From: Phylloscopus collybita
Lineage: Eukaryota; Chordata; Aves; Passeriformes; Phylloscopidae
NCBI GenBank assembly: GCA_027886175.1
Contig: JAJNNQ010000077.1
Span: 3,534,001-3,598,000, forward strand
Length of the DNA stretch: 64,000 nt
Direction: 5' to 3'
Shown here: positions 35,105 to 45,560 of the stretch, piece by piece
Position numbering within the stretch: position 1 is the first letter of the stretch
Layout of the letters: every line of letters begins with the position of its first letter
Position numbers and translations under genes: made by a program
The notes under the pieces: model-generated
Told to the model about the DNA's origin: nothing
The model's input: only the letters and a program-made list of their open reading frames with translations
Database searches by the model: none

Positions 35105-36130
35105 TGTCCAAAATATCTGAATAAGACTCCTTAACACTAATTTGGTGTTTAAGAGGGCATCACTTATTCAGGCTTGAGGTCCACCATGGGATAACTCCTA
35201 ACCTTATGTGGACACCTGATTCTAGAAGTGTATTGTTTATATACAGTAACTGAATGCCTATTACAATTTATCCATTTACATAAAACCCACACCAAGTCTC
35301 TAAATTCACTCCTTGTTTTCTCTATCACTGCACTCTTGAGCCAGATGTCTTCTTCTTCTCTTCCAAACATCCTTGCAGGGAAAGCAGGCCCTGCATGCCT
35401 TGTTGCTGTGCTAGAAGTTCACAGGCACAGTAAAAATGGAATGAACCCTTTTGGTATCCAGCCCAAGGCTGTGTGTGCCCAGGCAGAGGCAGGCAGGACG
35501 CAGAGCTGTCAGCAAAGGAAGGGCCCAGCCAGGTGGGGCAGCCGCGGGTGACGACAGCCTGCAGGGACAGAGGCACAGGGCATGGACACCGTAGGACAGC
35601 CTGGGCTGCACAGGCCACAGGGATGGGCAGCAGCTGCAAGGCCCTGACACAGCCAACTCCTGCAGCACTTGGGCCATGGCTGCTGGCCCTGGGCCTGAGC
35701 CAGCAGGAGGGGACAAGTGACCCTTGCAGGCCTGCAAGGGCCTCATGGCCTCCTTGTCCGTGCTCAGCAGCCTGGCAGGGGCTGCCCCATGGTGCTGCCC
35801 TTGGCATTGCACATCCCCACATGCCAGTGGCCTGGGAAGAGCCCTGAGCAAGGAGGGAGGGACAGGATGTGCCTTGGCAGGGGCTGGGGTTCAGGCCTTG
35901 GCCCTTTGCATTCCTGAAACACATCCAGGTTTGCTCAGCATCAGAGACGCCTTTGTCTTCTTTGTCCCCACCTGTCCTCCCTGCCTGCAGTGTTCTGCTC
36001 ACACTGAAACCTGGGCACACTTTCATGTGAGTTGTGTCCCTCAGCAGGACCCATTAAATGTTCAAGAAAGTTTGGACTTTGAATCTGACTTGGAGTTCTT
36101 GAGAAGTTTTTTGAGCACACTCTGAGGGAC
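35105..36130 (-). repeat. Conserved core block, copy E (inverted)
   Basis: Fifth copy, on the minus strand. The open frame of 233 codons is 35325-36026 on the minus strand. It mirrors core A relative to OR1 and core C relative to P3. Confidence 0.85.
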
Positions 36131-36525
36131 CGAATCTGATGTAAACAGCACCAAATCCCCAAGAGATTAATTAAAGTCCTTGTGCTTTGTCTGTGCTGAT
36201 GAGCTGGGCTGGGCTCCTGGCACAGAGGCAGCAGCTCCTGGCAACCAAGAAGAGCTTAAAAACACATTTCTCTTGCTGAGCAGCTCTTCTCCCAGCCCAG
36301 CAGGGCTGGGGCTCTGCCTGCAGCCACCCCAGGCACAGCACACAGGCACAGAGAGCTTCAATCACTCAAGGCTGGGAAGGTGCTGAGAAGGGACTGGGGG
36401 AGAATCACTGCCAGCCCTTGGCACAGGAACCTCTGGCTGCAGGACAATGCAGCTGCAGCTCCTGCAGGGATCTCCTCAAGCTGGAACAGCCCAATGCCTG
36501 CAGACTCTGTGAGTACATTCTCTGA
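36030..36525 (+). repeat. 500-bp direct repeat 5' of OR2, copy 1
   Basis: Nearly the same sequence is found at 62430-62890 in the same orientation: ATTAAAGTCCTTGTGCTTTG, GAGCTTAAAAACACAT, GGGGCTCTGCCTGCAGCCAC, GGATCTCCTCAAGCTGGAAC. Part is also present near OR1 (13530-13690, inverted). It ends in ACTCTGTGAGTA, which resembles a splice donor (CTGTG|GTGAGT-like), so a 5' non-coding exon of the OR unit here is possible but unproven. Confidence 0.85.
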
Positions 36526-38113
36526 TTCTCTCTTGTGCAGAGCAGCCAGGGGTGCCCAGGGCTGTCCTGCAGAGCAGGGTCCTGCAGCCCAGGGTGCTGT
36601 GCTGGCCCAGGGACTCTGCTGCCTGACAGGGACAGCTCTCAGCCAGCCCTGGGAGCTGCTCCCAGCACTGGGGGACAAGATCTGGGTGGAAGGAGACAGC
36701 TGGTAAGGCATGGAAGTGTTCTCCTTGTGTGGTGAGGGTGCTGCATTGTTCAGGACTGCTCCTAGCAGGACATTGAACTGCAAAACATTTCCAAGTAGAT
36801 TATACAGAGAGCACATGAGGCAGTGAGAAATACATAAAAGGGAAAACCCTGCTTTTTAATTTACTGCTCTGTGTTGCCTGGATGGGAAATTGGACATAGG
36901 TACTAACTTCTCAGTTCAGGTTGAGAAAAAGAAAACAATTTCCTCTCAGATCTTAATGAACCAGGCAGTGACAGAAATCAGCAGAGGGTCCCTTGCAAGC
37001 AGCACCAGGGTTGCTTTTCCAGCATCCTCAGGGTTGCTCTGAGGTTGCCATCAGAGCCTGCAGAGCCAGAGCTGCCCCTGGGCAGTGCCTGAGATGGGAG
37101 GGCTCTGCAGGGCAGAGCTGAGCCCCCAGGGCTGGGCTGGGCTCTGGCAGCACTGGCAGGGCCCAGCCCTGGGCACAGGGAAGCAGCTGCAGGCAGGGGC
37201 AGCTCCAGGCAGCAGAGCCCTGGGCAGGCAGTGGGGGGAAAGTGCCACCAAGCTGTGCTGGGATATTGAAAGTCCTCTCCAAACCAAACTATTCCAGGAT
37301 TAATTTTTTTTTTTATAGATCCCCATGCCAGGACACTGCAAATGGGGTGTCCCAGCTCCCTCTGCCTGGAGAGCTCTGGGCAGGGCAGGCTGGCAGGCTG
37401 GGAATGAGCTGACTCTCCTCCAGCAGTGCCATGGACAGGACCCTTGGTGTGTCCTGGGGATGCCATCCAAGCTGTCAGCTGCCTCCAGGGGACACTGGGG
37501 GACAGGAGTGTCCTTGGCCAGGGCTGGGGCTCAGACTCTGAGAAAGGCTGAGCCACATTGCTCTGCTGTGGCTCCCTCTGCTCTCAGCTGTGTCAGGCTG
37601 ATTTCCAGGGGAGCACAGTGACTGCCCTGGATCTCAGAAAGGACAGCTGGGGACAGATGGAGTGACAGAGCAGCTCCACTCACCCTTCACTGAGTTACAG
37701 CCAATGCTCTTGCCTTGCACACTTCTCTCTGATCTCCCTGGGCACAGCAGGAAACCCTCTCCAACTGCCTTTGGCCATCACTGTTCCTTAGCCCTGGCAC
37801 AGGAGATGCTGCCAAGCTCCTCTGCCTCAGGAGCACTTTGGGCTGATGAAGTCCAACCCCAGGCCTGGCCCCTGTCCCTGTTCCCATGGCCCCACTGCTG
37901 CAGAGCAGAGCTGAGCCCGGGGTGTCCATGGGCAGAGCCCCTGCTGGTCACAGTAACGGGGCCAGATCCCAGCAGAGCTCCAGGCATGGGGCTGAAGGAA
38001 GGGCTTTGAGAAAAGGAGAATTGGGTGGCACAGAGCAGCAGGGGCAGGGCTGGGAGAAAGGGCTTGGACATTGTTCAGCAAAGTCTGCCCTGACTTGTCA
38101 TTGTGTCCTCCTT
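36526..38113. other. OR2 5' flank, GC-rich, non-coding
   Basis: No other gene. Parts match the OR1 5' flank. The promoter and non-coding exon of OR2 are expected here, but I could not fix them. A run of nine T and surrounding A/T at 37305-37318 is the only low-GC interruption. Confidence 0.5.
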
Positions 38114-38119
38114 CAGCAG
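38114..38119 (+). promoter_or_regulatory. Probable splice acceptor (NAGNAG) upstream of OR2
   Basis: TGTGTCCTCCTTCAGCAG: a pyrimidine tract followed by two overlapping CAG acceptors, 23-26 bp before the start codon. It corresponds in position to the acceptor of OR1, where only a single CAG is seen. Confidence 0.5.
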
Positions 38120-38142
38120 GACTGCATGGGCAGAGTGAGGAT

Positions 38143-39075
38143 ATGCCCAACAGCAGCTCCATCAGCCACTTCCTCCTGCTGGCATTGGCAGACAGGCGGC
38201 AGCTGCAGCTCCTGCACTTCTGCCTCTTCCTGGGCATCTCCCTGGCTGCCCTCCTGGGCAACGGCCTCATCATCAGCGCCGTAGCCTGCGGCCACCACCT
38301 GCACAGCCCCATGTTCTTCTTCCTGCTCAACCTGGCCCTCACTGACCTGGGCTCCATCCTCACCACTGTCCCCAAAGCCATGCACAATTCCCTCTGGGAC
38401 ACTAGGACCATCTCCTACAAAGGATGTGCTGCACAGGTGTTTTTCTTTGCCTTTTTCCTCACATCAGAGTTTTCCCTGCTGACCATCATGTGCTACGACC
38501 GCTACGTGTCCATCTGCAAACCCCTGCACTACGGGACCCTCCTGGGCAGCAGAGCTTGTGCCCACATGGCAGCAGCTGCCTGGGCCAGTGCCTTTTTCTA
38601 TGCTGTCATGCACACAGCCAATACATTTTCCCTGCCCCTGTGCCATGGCAATGCCCTGGGCCAGTTCTTCTGTGAAATCCCACACATCCTCAAGCTCTCC
38701 TGCTCTCACTCCATACTCAGGGAATTTGAGCTCATTGTACTAGGTGCTTTTCTATATTTTGGCTGTTTTGTGTTCATTGTTTTCTCCTATGTGCAGATCT
38801 TCAGGGTTGTGCTGAGGATCCCCTCTGAGCAGGGACAGCACAAAGCCTTTTCCACCTGCCTCCCTCACCTGGCTGTGCTCTCCCTGTTCATCAGCACTGC
38901 CATGTTTGCCTACCTGAAACCCTCCTCCATCTCCTCCCCATCCCTGGATCTGTCCCTGTCAGTTCTGTACTCGGTGGTGCCTCCAACCCTGAACCCCCTC
39001 ATCTACAGCCTGAGGAACCAGGAGCTCAAGGCTGCAGTGTGGAGACTGGTGAATGGATGTTTTCAGAAACATTAA
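38143..39075 (+). CDS. Olfactory receptor, OR14-like (OR2), intact
   Basis: An odorant-receptor GPCR, 310 codons in one exon. The frame is open from 38071, but the start at 38143 is preferred: it gives the standard MPNSSS start aligning with OR1, while the 24 extra upstream codons cross the probable acceptor at 38114-38119. Landmarks at the same residues as OR1: NSS 3-5, GN 39-40, PMFFFLLNLALTDLG 56-70, Cys95/Cys177, MCYDRYVSIC 116-125, KAFSTCLPHLAV 234-245, PPTLNPLIYSLRN 280-292, tail FQKH. By hand alignment about 46 of 310 residues differ from OR1. Changes cluster at residues 151-157 and 190-206 (TM4 end/ECL2 and TM5), the part of ORs that usually contacts odorants. No stop, frameshift or missing key residue. 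Ligand unknown. Confidence 0.96.
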   Translation: MPNSSSISHFLLLALADRRQLQLLHFCLFLGISLAALLGNGLIISAVACGHHLHSPMFFFLLNLALTDLGSILTTVPKAMHNSLWDTRTISYKGCAAQVFFFAFFLTSEFSLLTIMCYDRYVSICKPLHYGTLLGSRACAHMAAAAWASAFFYAVMHTANTFSLPLCHGNALGQFFCEIPHILKLSCSHSILREFELIVLGAFLYFGCFVFIVFSYVQIFRVVLRIPSEQGQHKAFSTCLPHLAVLSLFISTAMFAYLKPSSISSPSLDLSLSVLYSVVPPTLNPLIYSLRNQELKAAVWRLVNGCFQKH

Positions 39076-39105
39076 ATTGCTGACCAATTTCTACAAATAA
39101 CTTGT

Positions 39106-39111
39106 AATAAA
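39106..39111 (+). terminator. Polyadenylation signal of OR2
   Basis: AATAAA in the context CTTGTAATAAAAAT, 31 bp after the stop codon, conserved in context with OR1. Confidence 0.65.
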
Positions 39112-40099
39112 AATCATCTTTGTAACTTCTTGATTGTTGATTTGGTTGTGGTTTTTATTCCTGTGTTTTTCTTTTTTAATATTGTCCGAAAAGAGAAGCT
39201 GTATTTTGTGTCATTTCTCATTTTGTTTCTCTCCACCTTCCCTGTGGCCACAGACTGTGTCAATGAAGGGCTGTGCTCTTGGTGCCTTTAAAGGAACTCA
39301 AGAATTTCTCGGCCAAGTTTTCTGCAGAGGTTCCCCTTTGGTTCCCTTCTCTGCAGCTGCAGCAGCAATGTCTGTGTGCAGAGCTGGGGGCAGATCAGTG
39401 CTGGCACAGCAGCTGTGGCCAGCAGCAGCAGCAGCACTTGGTGCTGCCAGTGCTGCTGCCGTGGCCCTGCCCCGCTGCCCTCCTGGCCCTGCTGTTGCTG
39501 TAGGGCCTGAGTGCTCTCGGGGCCGGGCACAGGGCTGGGGGTGGCAGTGCCGGGGCTGCAGCAGGGACAGGCCATGGGCACTGCTGGCACAGCAGCAGTG
39601 CTGAGGCCTCAGGCCAGGGCCTGGGGGCTGCAGGCTCCTTGCCCAGGCTCTCTCCACAACACATTGCCCAGGCCAAGGCTGAGCAGAGAAAAGCCCCGGC
39701 AGCAGCCCCAGGCTGGCCGTGGGCAGGCTGGGGGCAAACAGCACGGCTGGGGCTCTGCAAGGGCCCTGGGCAAGCACACGGCAAGGAGCAGCAGAGCAGG
39801 GCCTGATCCATCCCCCCTGCGCTGGACACCCCAGGCCAGCGGCCCACAGCCTCCTCATGCACCTGCCAACAACATCCCCCCTCTGCAGCCCTGGCCTCTC
39901 CCCCAGCTCACACAGCTGCCGCAGCCTTGCAGGCACAGCCACGGCAGCACTGCCTCAGGAGCCCCTGTTTGCCCTGCCCAGAGCAGGCCTGAGCACCCCC
40001 ATGGGGTTGGTGTGGGGAGATGAAGCTGAGGGAGCACAAATGCCAGCAGGGCCTGGGGCCAGGAAGGGCTGGGCCACAGCAGGGAAACCCCTCAGGTTT
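39112..40099. other. OR2 3' flank and GC-rich non-coding DNA
   Basis: 39112-39385 is conserved with the OR1 3' flank. 39386-40099 is GC-rich, with spurious frames on both strands (for example 39298-39942 minus). No domain seen. Confidence 0.5.
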
Positions 40100-41109
40100 G
40101 GTGGTGGCCTCTGAAGTCAGAGCCAGAAAGTTTGTTCCCATGAGCTGGGAGTTTCCTGCGCTACAGTGATCATGTCCAGGGAGGTTACAGCTGCCAGCAG
40201 GGTACAGGCAGAACAAGTCTCTTTGTTAAATTCAAGAATCCATTTTATTCCCCCCACCCCAGGCCAGGGAGGATGTGAGGAACAAGAGGAAGAGCAGGGG
40301 CAGGGTCGTGAGTTTTATAGGGAATTCAGGGGAGGAGTCTTAAGGTTTGGGTCAAGGAAGGAGATAACACAAGTCCAGTGTAGATCAGACTTCAGCCTCC
40401 TTAAAACTGTGAGACTCCACAATTCCTCCATTTATAAATTGGTTATAACAAGGTGATTCTTGGGAATATGACCCCAATTGTCACTGAGTGGACATCCACC
40501 AACCAGGGAATTCTGAATCACCTCAACACAAAGTAGATTCCTATGAAATAACTGCAATGGATTAGATCACAGTCTTGTGGGTGAAAACTGTGGGTACCTA
40601 AGCTTTGCAACATCAACAAGAAATGAGAATCATCCATTCCACAAGGAATAAATAGAGGTAGGATGCTCCAACATAAAATCCAAAGCCAGTTCCACCTCTG
40701 GCTTCGGAGGGCTGTGGGAGAGGGATGTGGGTGTGACACTCCTGACACTTTAGAGCATGCTTGGAGTGTGTTTCTACAAGGGTAAGAATTAAGGAGCAAG
40801 AATCTGAAGGACTGAACAAGAGAAGGATGCATCCAACGAGACAAGAGACAGGTAATTGACTGAAACTATCCAGACCATTCCTGAAGGGCAGAGCCTCCTC
40901 AGGAACCTCATTTCACTGCGTTCTCTTCACATCCAAGCTGGGCACCAGAATCTGTGGGTGCCCAGGGTCCCAGGATTCCATGGCTCCAGGAATCCATGTG
41001 TGGAATCCATGGCTCTGTGACCTCACAGCTGGACTCCAGGGCTGTCTCCTGGGCAGCCAGAGAACGTTGGTGCCAGCGGGAGGGGTGGCAGTGCAGGCAC
41101 ACTGACACT
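40100..41109 (-). other. Possible LTR/retroelement remnant
   Basis: A/T-rich block with a reverse-strand AATAAA-like motif (CATTTTATTCC at 40238). Near 40935-40955 the complement reads TGGTGCCCAGC, which could be a primer-binding site of a minus-strand element. No coding motif and no terminal repeats could be defined. The end (41040-41109) is simple GC-rich DNA. Confidence 0.25.
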
Positions 41110-41809
41110 TGAGAGGCACCTGCTGCTGGTACTGCGGGCACTGCTGGTGCTGGCACTGCTGCTGCCCCTGCTGGCAGTGCCCTGGGGTGGCAGAGCAGCA
41201 GCACCTGCAGCCCTGCAGCCTGCGAGGCACTGGCAGCTCAGGGCAGAGCCCAATGACCCAGCTAGGATTGCACTTGAGGACGGACATGGAGAAGGGAATC
41301 TGTGCCCACACAGTGCTCAGAGCAGGTCTGGGGCAAGGAGGGAGGGAGGGAAGGAGGGTGGATGAATCCCCTTCCCACCACTACCAAGGGAAGGCCTTGG
41401 TGAGGGCAAGGGGGCCTTGCCCTGACACCCAGCCCTGCAGAGACCCAGCTGCCAGCTCCAGCTCAGCCCACACTGAGCGGGATTCCATCAGGCCTTGGCT
41501 CAAGGCAGTGGCAGGGGCAGAAGTGATGGCAGCAGCTGGAATGCAGGCCCATGCTTTCCTCCTCCCCAGCCCATTTGGCAACATCCGGGCAAGGTCTCCC
41601 CTGTCTGTCTGCAGCCAGCTTGGGGGCCCTTCCTCTCCTCCTCCTGCTTGGGGGACTGAGCTTGGATTCTCTGTCATCCTCAGTGTTGAACTTCTGTCTC
41701 CCCCAACCTGGCTCTTCAGGATTTGTGTTTCCTGTGTCTCACACCTTCCTCCCCTTCCTCTTCCCACATGATCACTAAGCCTCTTTGGGCAGCTGGCTTT
41801 GGAACTTGC
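41110..41809. other. GC-rich non-coding DNA
   Basis: Starts with CTG/GCTG-rich simple sequence (41110-41180). Frames up to 220 codons on the plus strand have no motif. Confidence 0.4.
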
Positions 41810-42345
41810 AGCAGCCAAGTTTTCCAAATTTTCCAAATTCCCCTCAAAAATTCCCCAAAATGAACCCCAACATTTACCCAAAAATTCCCCTCAAATTCTC
41901 CAAAATTTCCTAAAATTCCCCAAATTTTCCCCTTAAGTTCCCCAAAATCTCCAAAAATTTCTCATAGTTTTCCTCTGGATTCCCCAAATTTTCTGAAATT
42001 CCCCAAAATTCCCCCCAAATTCCCCAAAATCCCCCCAAATTCCTCAAAGTTTTCCTCTGAATTTGCCGAATTTTCCTACATTCCCCAAAATTTCTCCAAT
42101 TTTCCCCTTAAATCCCTCAAAATCTCCAAAAACTCCCCCAAATTTCCCTCTAAATCCCCCAAGTTTTCTCAAATTTCCTCCAAAATTCCCCTCAAATTCT
42201 CCAAAACCTCCCAAAATTCCCCAAAACCTCCCCAAATTCTCTCAGATCTCCCAAATCCCCCCAAATTTTCCTCAGATGTCCCCAAATTTTCCTAAATTCC
42301 CCCCAAAACTCCTCAAAATGACCCCAAAATGACCCAAAACTTCCA
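41810..42345. repeat. G-free CCCCAAAATTT-type minisatellite
   Basis: About 535 bp of irregular short units such as AAATTCCCC, CCAAAATTTTCC and CAAATTTCCCTC. The given strand has almost no G. The Pro/Phe/Lys-rich frame on the plus strand and the Gly/Phe-rich frame on the minus strand are repeat artefacts. Confidence 0.9.
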
Positions 42346-43186
42346 TCATATTCCCCGAACACAAAGGGAGGGGACAGACTATCTCCCAATGGGAGACAAG
42401 GTGGGAGTGGAACAGGGTTGGAGGGACATGTAGGGCAGCAAATGAGGGTGCCTGGGGAGGGATCCCCTCTGTCCTTGCCCTATCACTCAGCTCTCCTCTC
42501 TGAACTTTCTGGAAGCTGGGAGGAGCAGCCAGGTGACAGACAAGGCCCAGAGGAGGGGGGTGGGGGGAGAACAGAAGGAGGATTGACAACTGGAACAGAA
42601 CTGTCAGGGAAAGAGAGGGGAGACAAGGGAACAGACCATCAAACAGAATATAACAGGGAGCAAAACCAACGACACTATATAACACTTCTTGAGGCAGTAC
42701 AGTCTGAATCTGGGCTCTTTCCTCCTTTCTCTCTCTTTCAGGGAAGAATCAGCCATGGGCGACGGAATCCTGGTAATGATGGCCATGGTGGGCGTCAACT
42801 AGCCTCTGTCTGGGTTTTTTGCCATTCTCCTCTGTCCCTTTAAGGAGTTTTCTAAAGTCTTATTTTAAGCCTTCTGTGTTTATGTTTTTCTAATGCAGTC
42901 AGATACAATTTTATATAAACAACCTTTTTGTTCTTGTAAAATCTAACCATTTTTACGTTCTTTTCATAAGGAGGAGACTATTGATGGACAGTTGGGTTGC
43001 CCAGGTGTGGTTGAAGAGGAAGATTTTCTTCCTCCAATCCATGGTCACTGCTGGAATTTGATAAATGTTGAAGTTTGTAAATTAACCTTTTCTTTTCTGC
43101 CTCGGACACCGCAACGTGTGGGTGTCATTTTTTTGTGTCGTGTGCGACACCATCCATCCCAAAAGGGATAAATAGAAGTAGGACGC
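42346..43186. other. Unassigned, retroelement-like
   Basis: No gene. A pyrimidine tract plus CAG (CTCTCTCTTTCAGGGAAG, about 42730) resembles a splice acceptor. A purine tract (AAGGAGGAGACT, about 42970) followed by TGATGGACAGTT resembles a polypurine tract/LTR start. These hint at the 3' end of an old provirus, but no Env similarity is legible. Confidence 0.3.
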
Positions 43187-43888
43187 TGTCTTGGTTTGGA
43201 AAAACAGGTATCCGCCAGGGAATGCTGGAAATTCCCTTGGAATGGAGAATGTAAACCCCTCACCCCCACCAAATTATAATTTGCAGTTAAAGGCTTTCTG
43301 ACAAAAATCTGGGAATAACAGTTCTTTACTAGGAATATTAACAATACAATTGTAGTCAAACAAACAATCAAACAAACAAACCAACAAACAAGAATCCTAG
43401 AAAACCCTGACAGAGTCAGAGCTACAACCTGACACCCTGTTGGTCAGGGTGTTGGAAGCAGTCTAGAATTAAGTTTTCTGGGAGTGGCAGATGTAGTTCT
43501 GTTGGAGTAGAGATGATTTTGTACAAAAAGGAGCCACTGATGGTGAGAAGGTTCCAGTTTTCCTCTGGGAATCTCTCAGTTTTTATCCAGGTAGGAATGG
43601 TTGGCTCCCCCCACTGGGTGGAGCATCTCACAATGGGATGATAGAATATGTTGTGCCTTTAAGTGAGCCTTAATGGCCCATTAGCGGAAAATATCCCCGG
43701 GAGGAAGGACAGGCAGTGAAAGAGATATGAAACACTGCCCCACCTGGTTTTAACAGCTGGCCCATTAGCAGAAGGCCTCCTCCCCTCTCCCCTCAGAGTT
43801 ACAAGAGATAAAGAAAAAAAACCCATCTCCCCAACTGCTTTTAACAAATGAAATAGAATACACACCCCTGGTTCCATAAGCCAAGACA
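43187..43888 (-). mobile_element. Solo LTR of an endogenous retrovirus
   Basis: About 702 bp bounded by perfect 8-bp inverted ends TGTCTTGG and CCAAGACA, with TG...CA termini. Inside, the reverse strand carries a poly(A)-type AGTAAAGAACTG motif, placing the LTR on the minus strand. I recall this type (TGTCTTGGTTTGGAAAAACAGG-like end) as common in passerine genomes. No internal retroviral genes flank it and no target-site duplication is visible, so it is a recombined solo LTR. Confidence 0.8.
43360..43392. repeat. (AAAC)n-like simple repeat
   Basis: CAAACAAACAATCAAACAAA and similar, inside the solo LTR. Confidence 0.8.
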
Positions 43889-45222
43889 CCTCCGTACCTG
43901 GTAAGGTCAAGGAGCAGTTTTTGTTGAGTGCCATCAAGCAGCCCCTACAGGATGGCCAGGGTATCAGGGCCAGCCAGCACGGGTTTAGGAGGGGTAGGTC
44001 GTGTTTGGCCAACCTGGTCTCTTTTTATGACCAGGTGACTAGACTGGTGGGTGCTGGAAAGGCTGTGGATGTTGTCTGTTTGGACTTCAGCAGGGTCTTT
44101 GACACTGTCTTCCACAGCACACTCCTGGAAAAGCTGCCAGCCCACGGCTTGACAGGAGCACTCTCTGCTGGGTTCAGAACTGGCTGCATGGCCGGGCCCA
44201 GAGGGTGGTTGGGAACGATGCTGCATCCAGCTGGCAGCCAGTCAGGAGTGGTGTTCCTCAGGGCTCTGTGCTGGGGCCAGCTCTGTTCAATATTTTTATT
44301 GACCACATGGATGAGGGGATTGACTCTTCCATTAGTAAATTTGCAGAGGACACTAAGCTGGGAGTGTGTGTCAATGTGTTGGAAGGTAGGAGGGCTCTGC
44401 AGAGAGACCTGGAATGGTTGGATGGGTGGGCAGAGTCCAAAAAGATGAAGTTTAATAAGTCCAAGTGCCCAGTCCTGCACTTTGGCCACAACAACCCCTG
44501 CAGGGCTACAGGCTGGGGACAGAGTAGCTGGACAGTGGCCAGGCAGAAAGGGACCTGAGGCACTGCTGGACAGCAGGCTGGACATGAGGCAGCAGTGTGC
44601 CCAGGTGGCCAAGACAGCCAATGGCTCCTGGTCTGGATCAGGAATGGTGTGGCCAGCAGGAGCAGGGAGGTCATTCTCCCCCTGTACCTGGCACAGGTGA
44701 GGCTGCACCTCGAGTGCTGTGTCCAGCTCTGGCCCCTCAGCTCAGGAAGGACAGTGAGACGCTGGAGCGCGTCCAGAGGAGGCACCGAGGCTGGTGAGGG
44801 GCTTGGAACACAAACCCTGTGAGGAGTGGCTGAGGGAGCTGGGGCTGTTCAGCCTGGAGAAAAGGAGACTCAGAGGTGACCTTATCACTCTCTGCAACTT
44901 CCTGAAGGGTGGTTGTGGTCAGGTGGGGGTTGGTCTCTTTCTCCAGGCAGCACTGACAGAACAAGAGGACACAGTCTCAAGTTGCATCAAGGGAAATATA
45001 GGTTGGAAATCAGGAAAAAGTTTTTCACAGAAAGGGTGATAAATTTCTGGAATGGCCTGCCTGGGGAAGTGGTGGAGTCACCATCCCTGGATGTGTTTAA
45101 GAAAAGATTGGATGTGGCACTTGGAGCTGTGGTCTTGTTGAGGTGTTAGAGCATGGGTTGGACTTGATGATCTTGAAGGTCTCTTTGAACCTAAAATTCT
45201 GTGATTCTGTGATTCTGTGAAA
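43889..45222 (+). mobile_element. CR1 LINE, 5'-truncated, with 3' end
   Basis: Best preserved CR1 of the window. Broken frames give, in order: [33 protein letters not shown] (RT motif), [26 protein letters not shown] (the FADD box with D to E), [39 protein letters not shown] and [20 protein letters not shown]. At least four frameshifts separate them. The 3' UTR ends in TTGGACTTGATGATCTTGAAG and a tail of three ATTCTGTG units, the CR1 signature. Dead element. Its 5' end abuts the solo LTR exactly. Confidence 0.93.
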
Positions 45223-45224
45223 TG

Positions 45225-45560
45225 AAGCTTTTGCCTAGAGCTCCCACTCTGCCCACAGTAACCCCCGTGAGTGTCTGGGACATCCCAACTCTTTGGCAGC
45301 CTGGGGACTCCTGGGACATCACAGTGAAGCCCCTGTGAGTGCCTGTGGCAGATGGGTGCTTTTGCAGCCCCAGGTGCCCTGGGATGTCACCATGGAATGG
45401 CTGTGACTGACTCTGACCACAGGGCTCTTGACCACCTCCAGAAACCCCTGGGAGGTCTCCATGGAGCCCCTGTCTGTGCCTGTGACATTCCAGCTGTGGA
45501 ACAGCCTGGAGACTCTTGGGAAGTCTCCATGGAACCCCTCTGAGGGGCTGTGACAACTCA
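45225..45560 (-). repeat. 68-bp-type repeats, inverted and degenerate
   Basis: Complement of the repeat family at 55485-55925 (for example GTGTCTGGGACATCCCAACT here, complement of AGTTGGGATGTCACAGACAC there). Four to five degenerate units. Confidence 0.7.

Larger units (their letters stand above)
31482..36130. repeat. Right arm of inverted repeat P3
   Basis: Reverse complement of 25880-30943 with local indels. The portion 33490-36130 is also part of the older P2 arm around OR2, so P3 re-duplicated an already duplicated module. Confidence 0.88.
33490..39385. repeat. OR-containing inverted duplication P2, right arm
   Basis: Order from left to right: satellite(-), core E(-), OR2 5' flank, OR2(+), OR2 3' flank. 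This is the mirror of 10140-15725. Homology in the 3' flank ends near 39385 (GTCTGTGTGCAGAGCTGGGG), matching the end near 10170 on the left. Confidence 0.8.

Noticed and set aside
38071..38142. 24-codon N-terminal extension of OR2
   Set aside because: Not alignable with OR1 or typical ORs, and it would span the likely splice acceptor at 38114-38119.
42063..42332. Pro/Phe/Asn-rich 89-codon frame
   Set aside because: Read-out of the G-free minisatellite.
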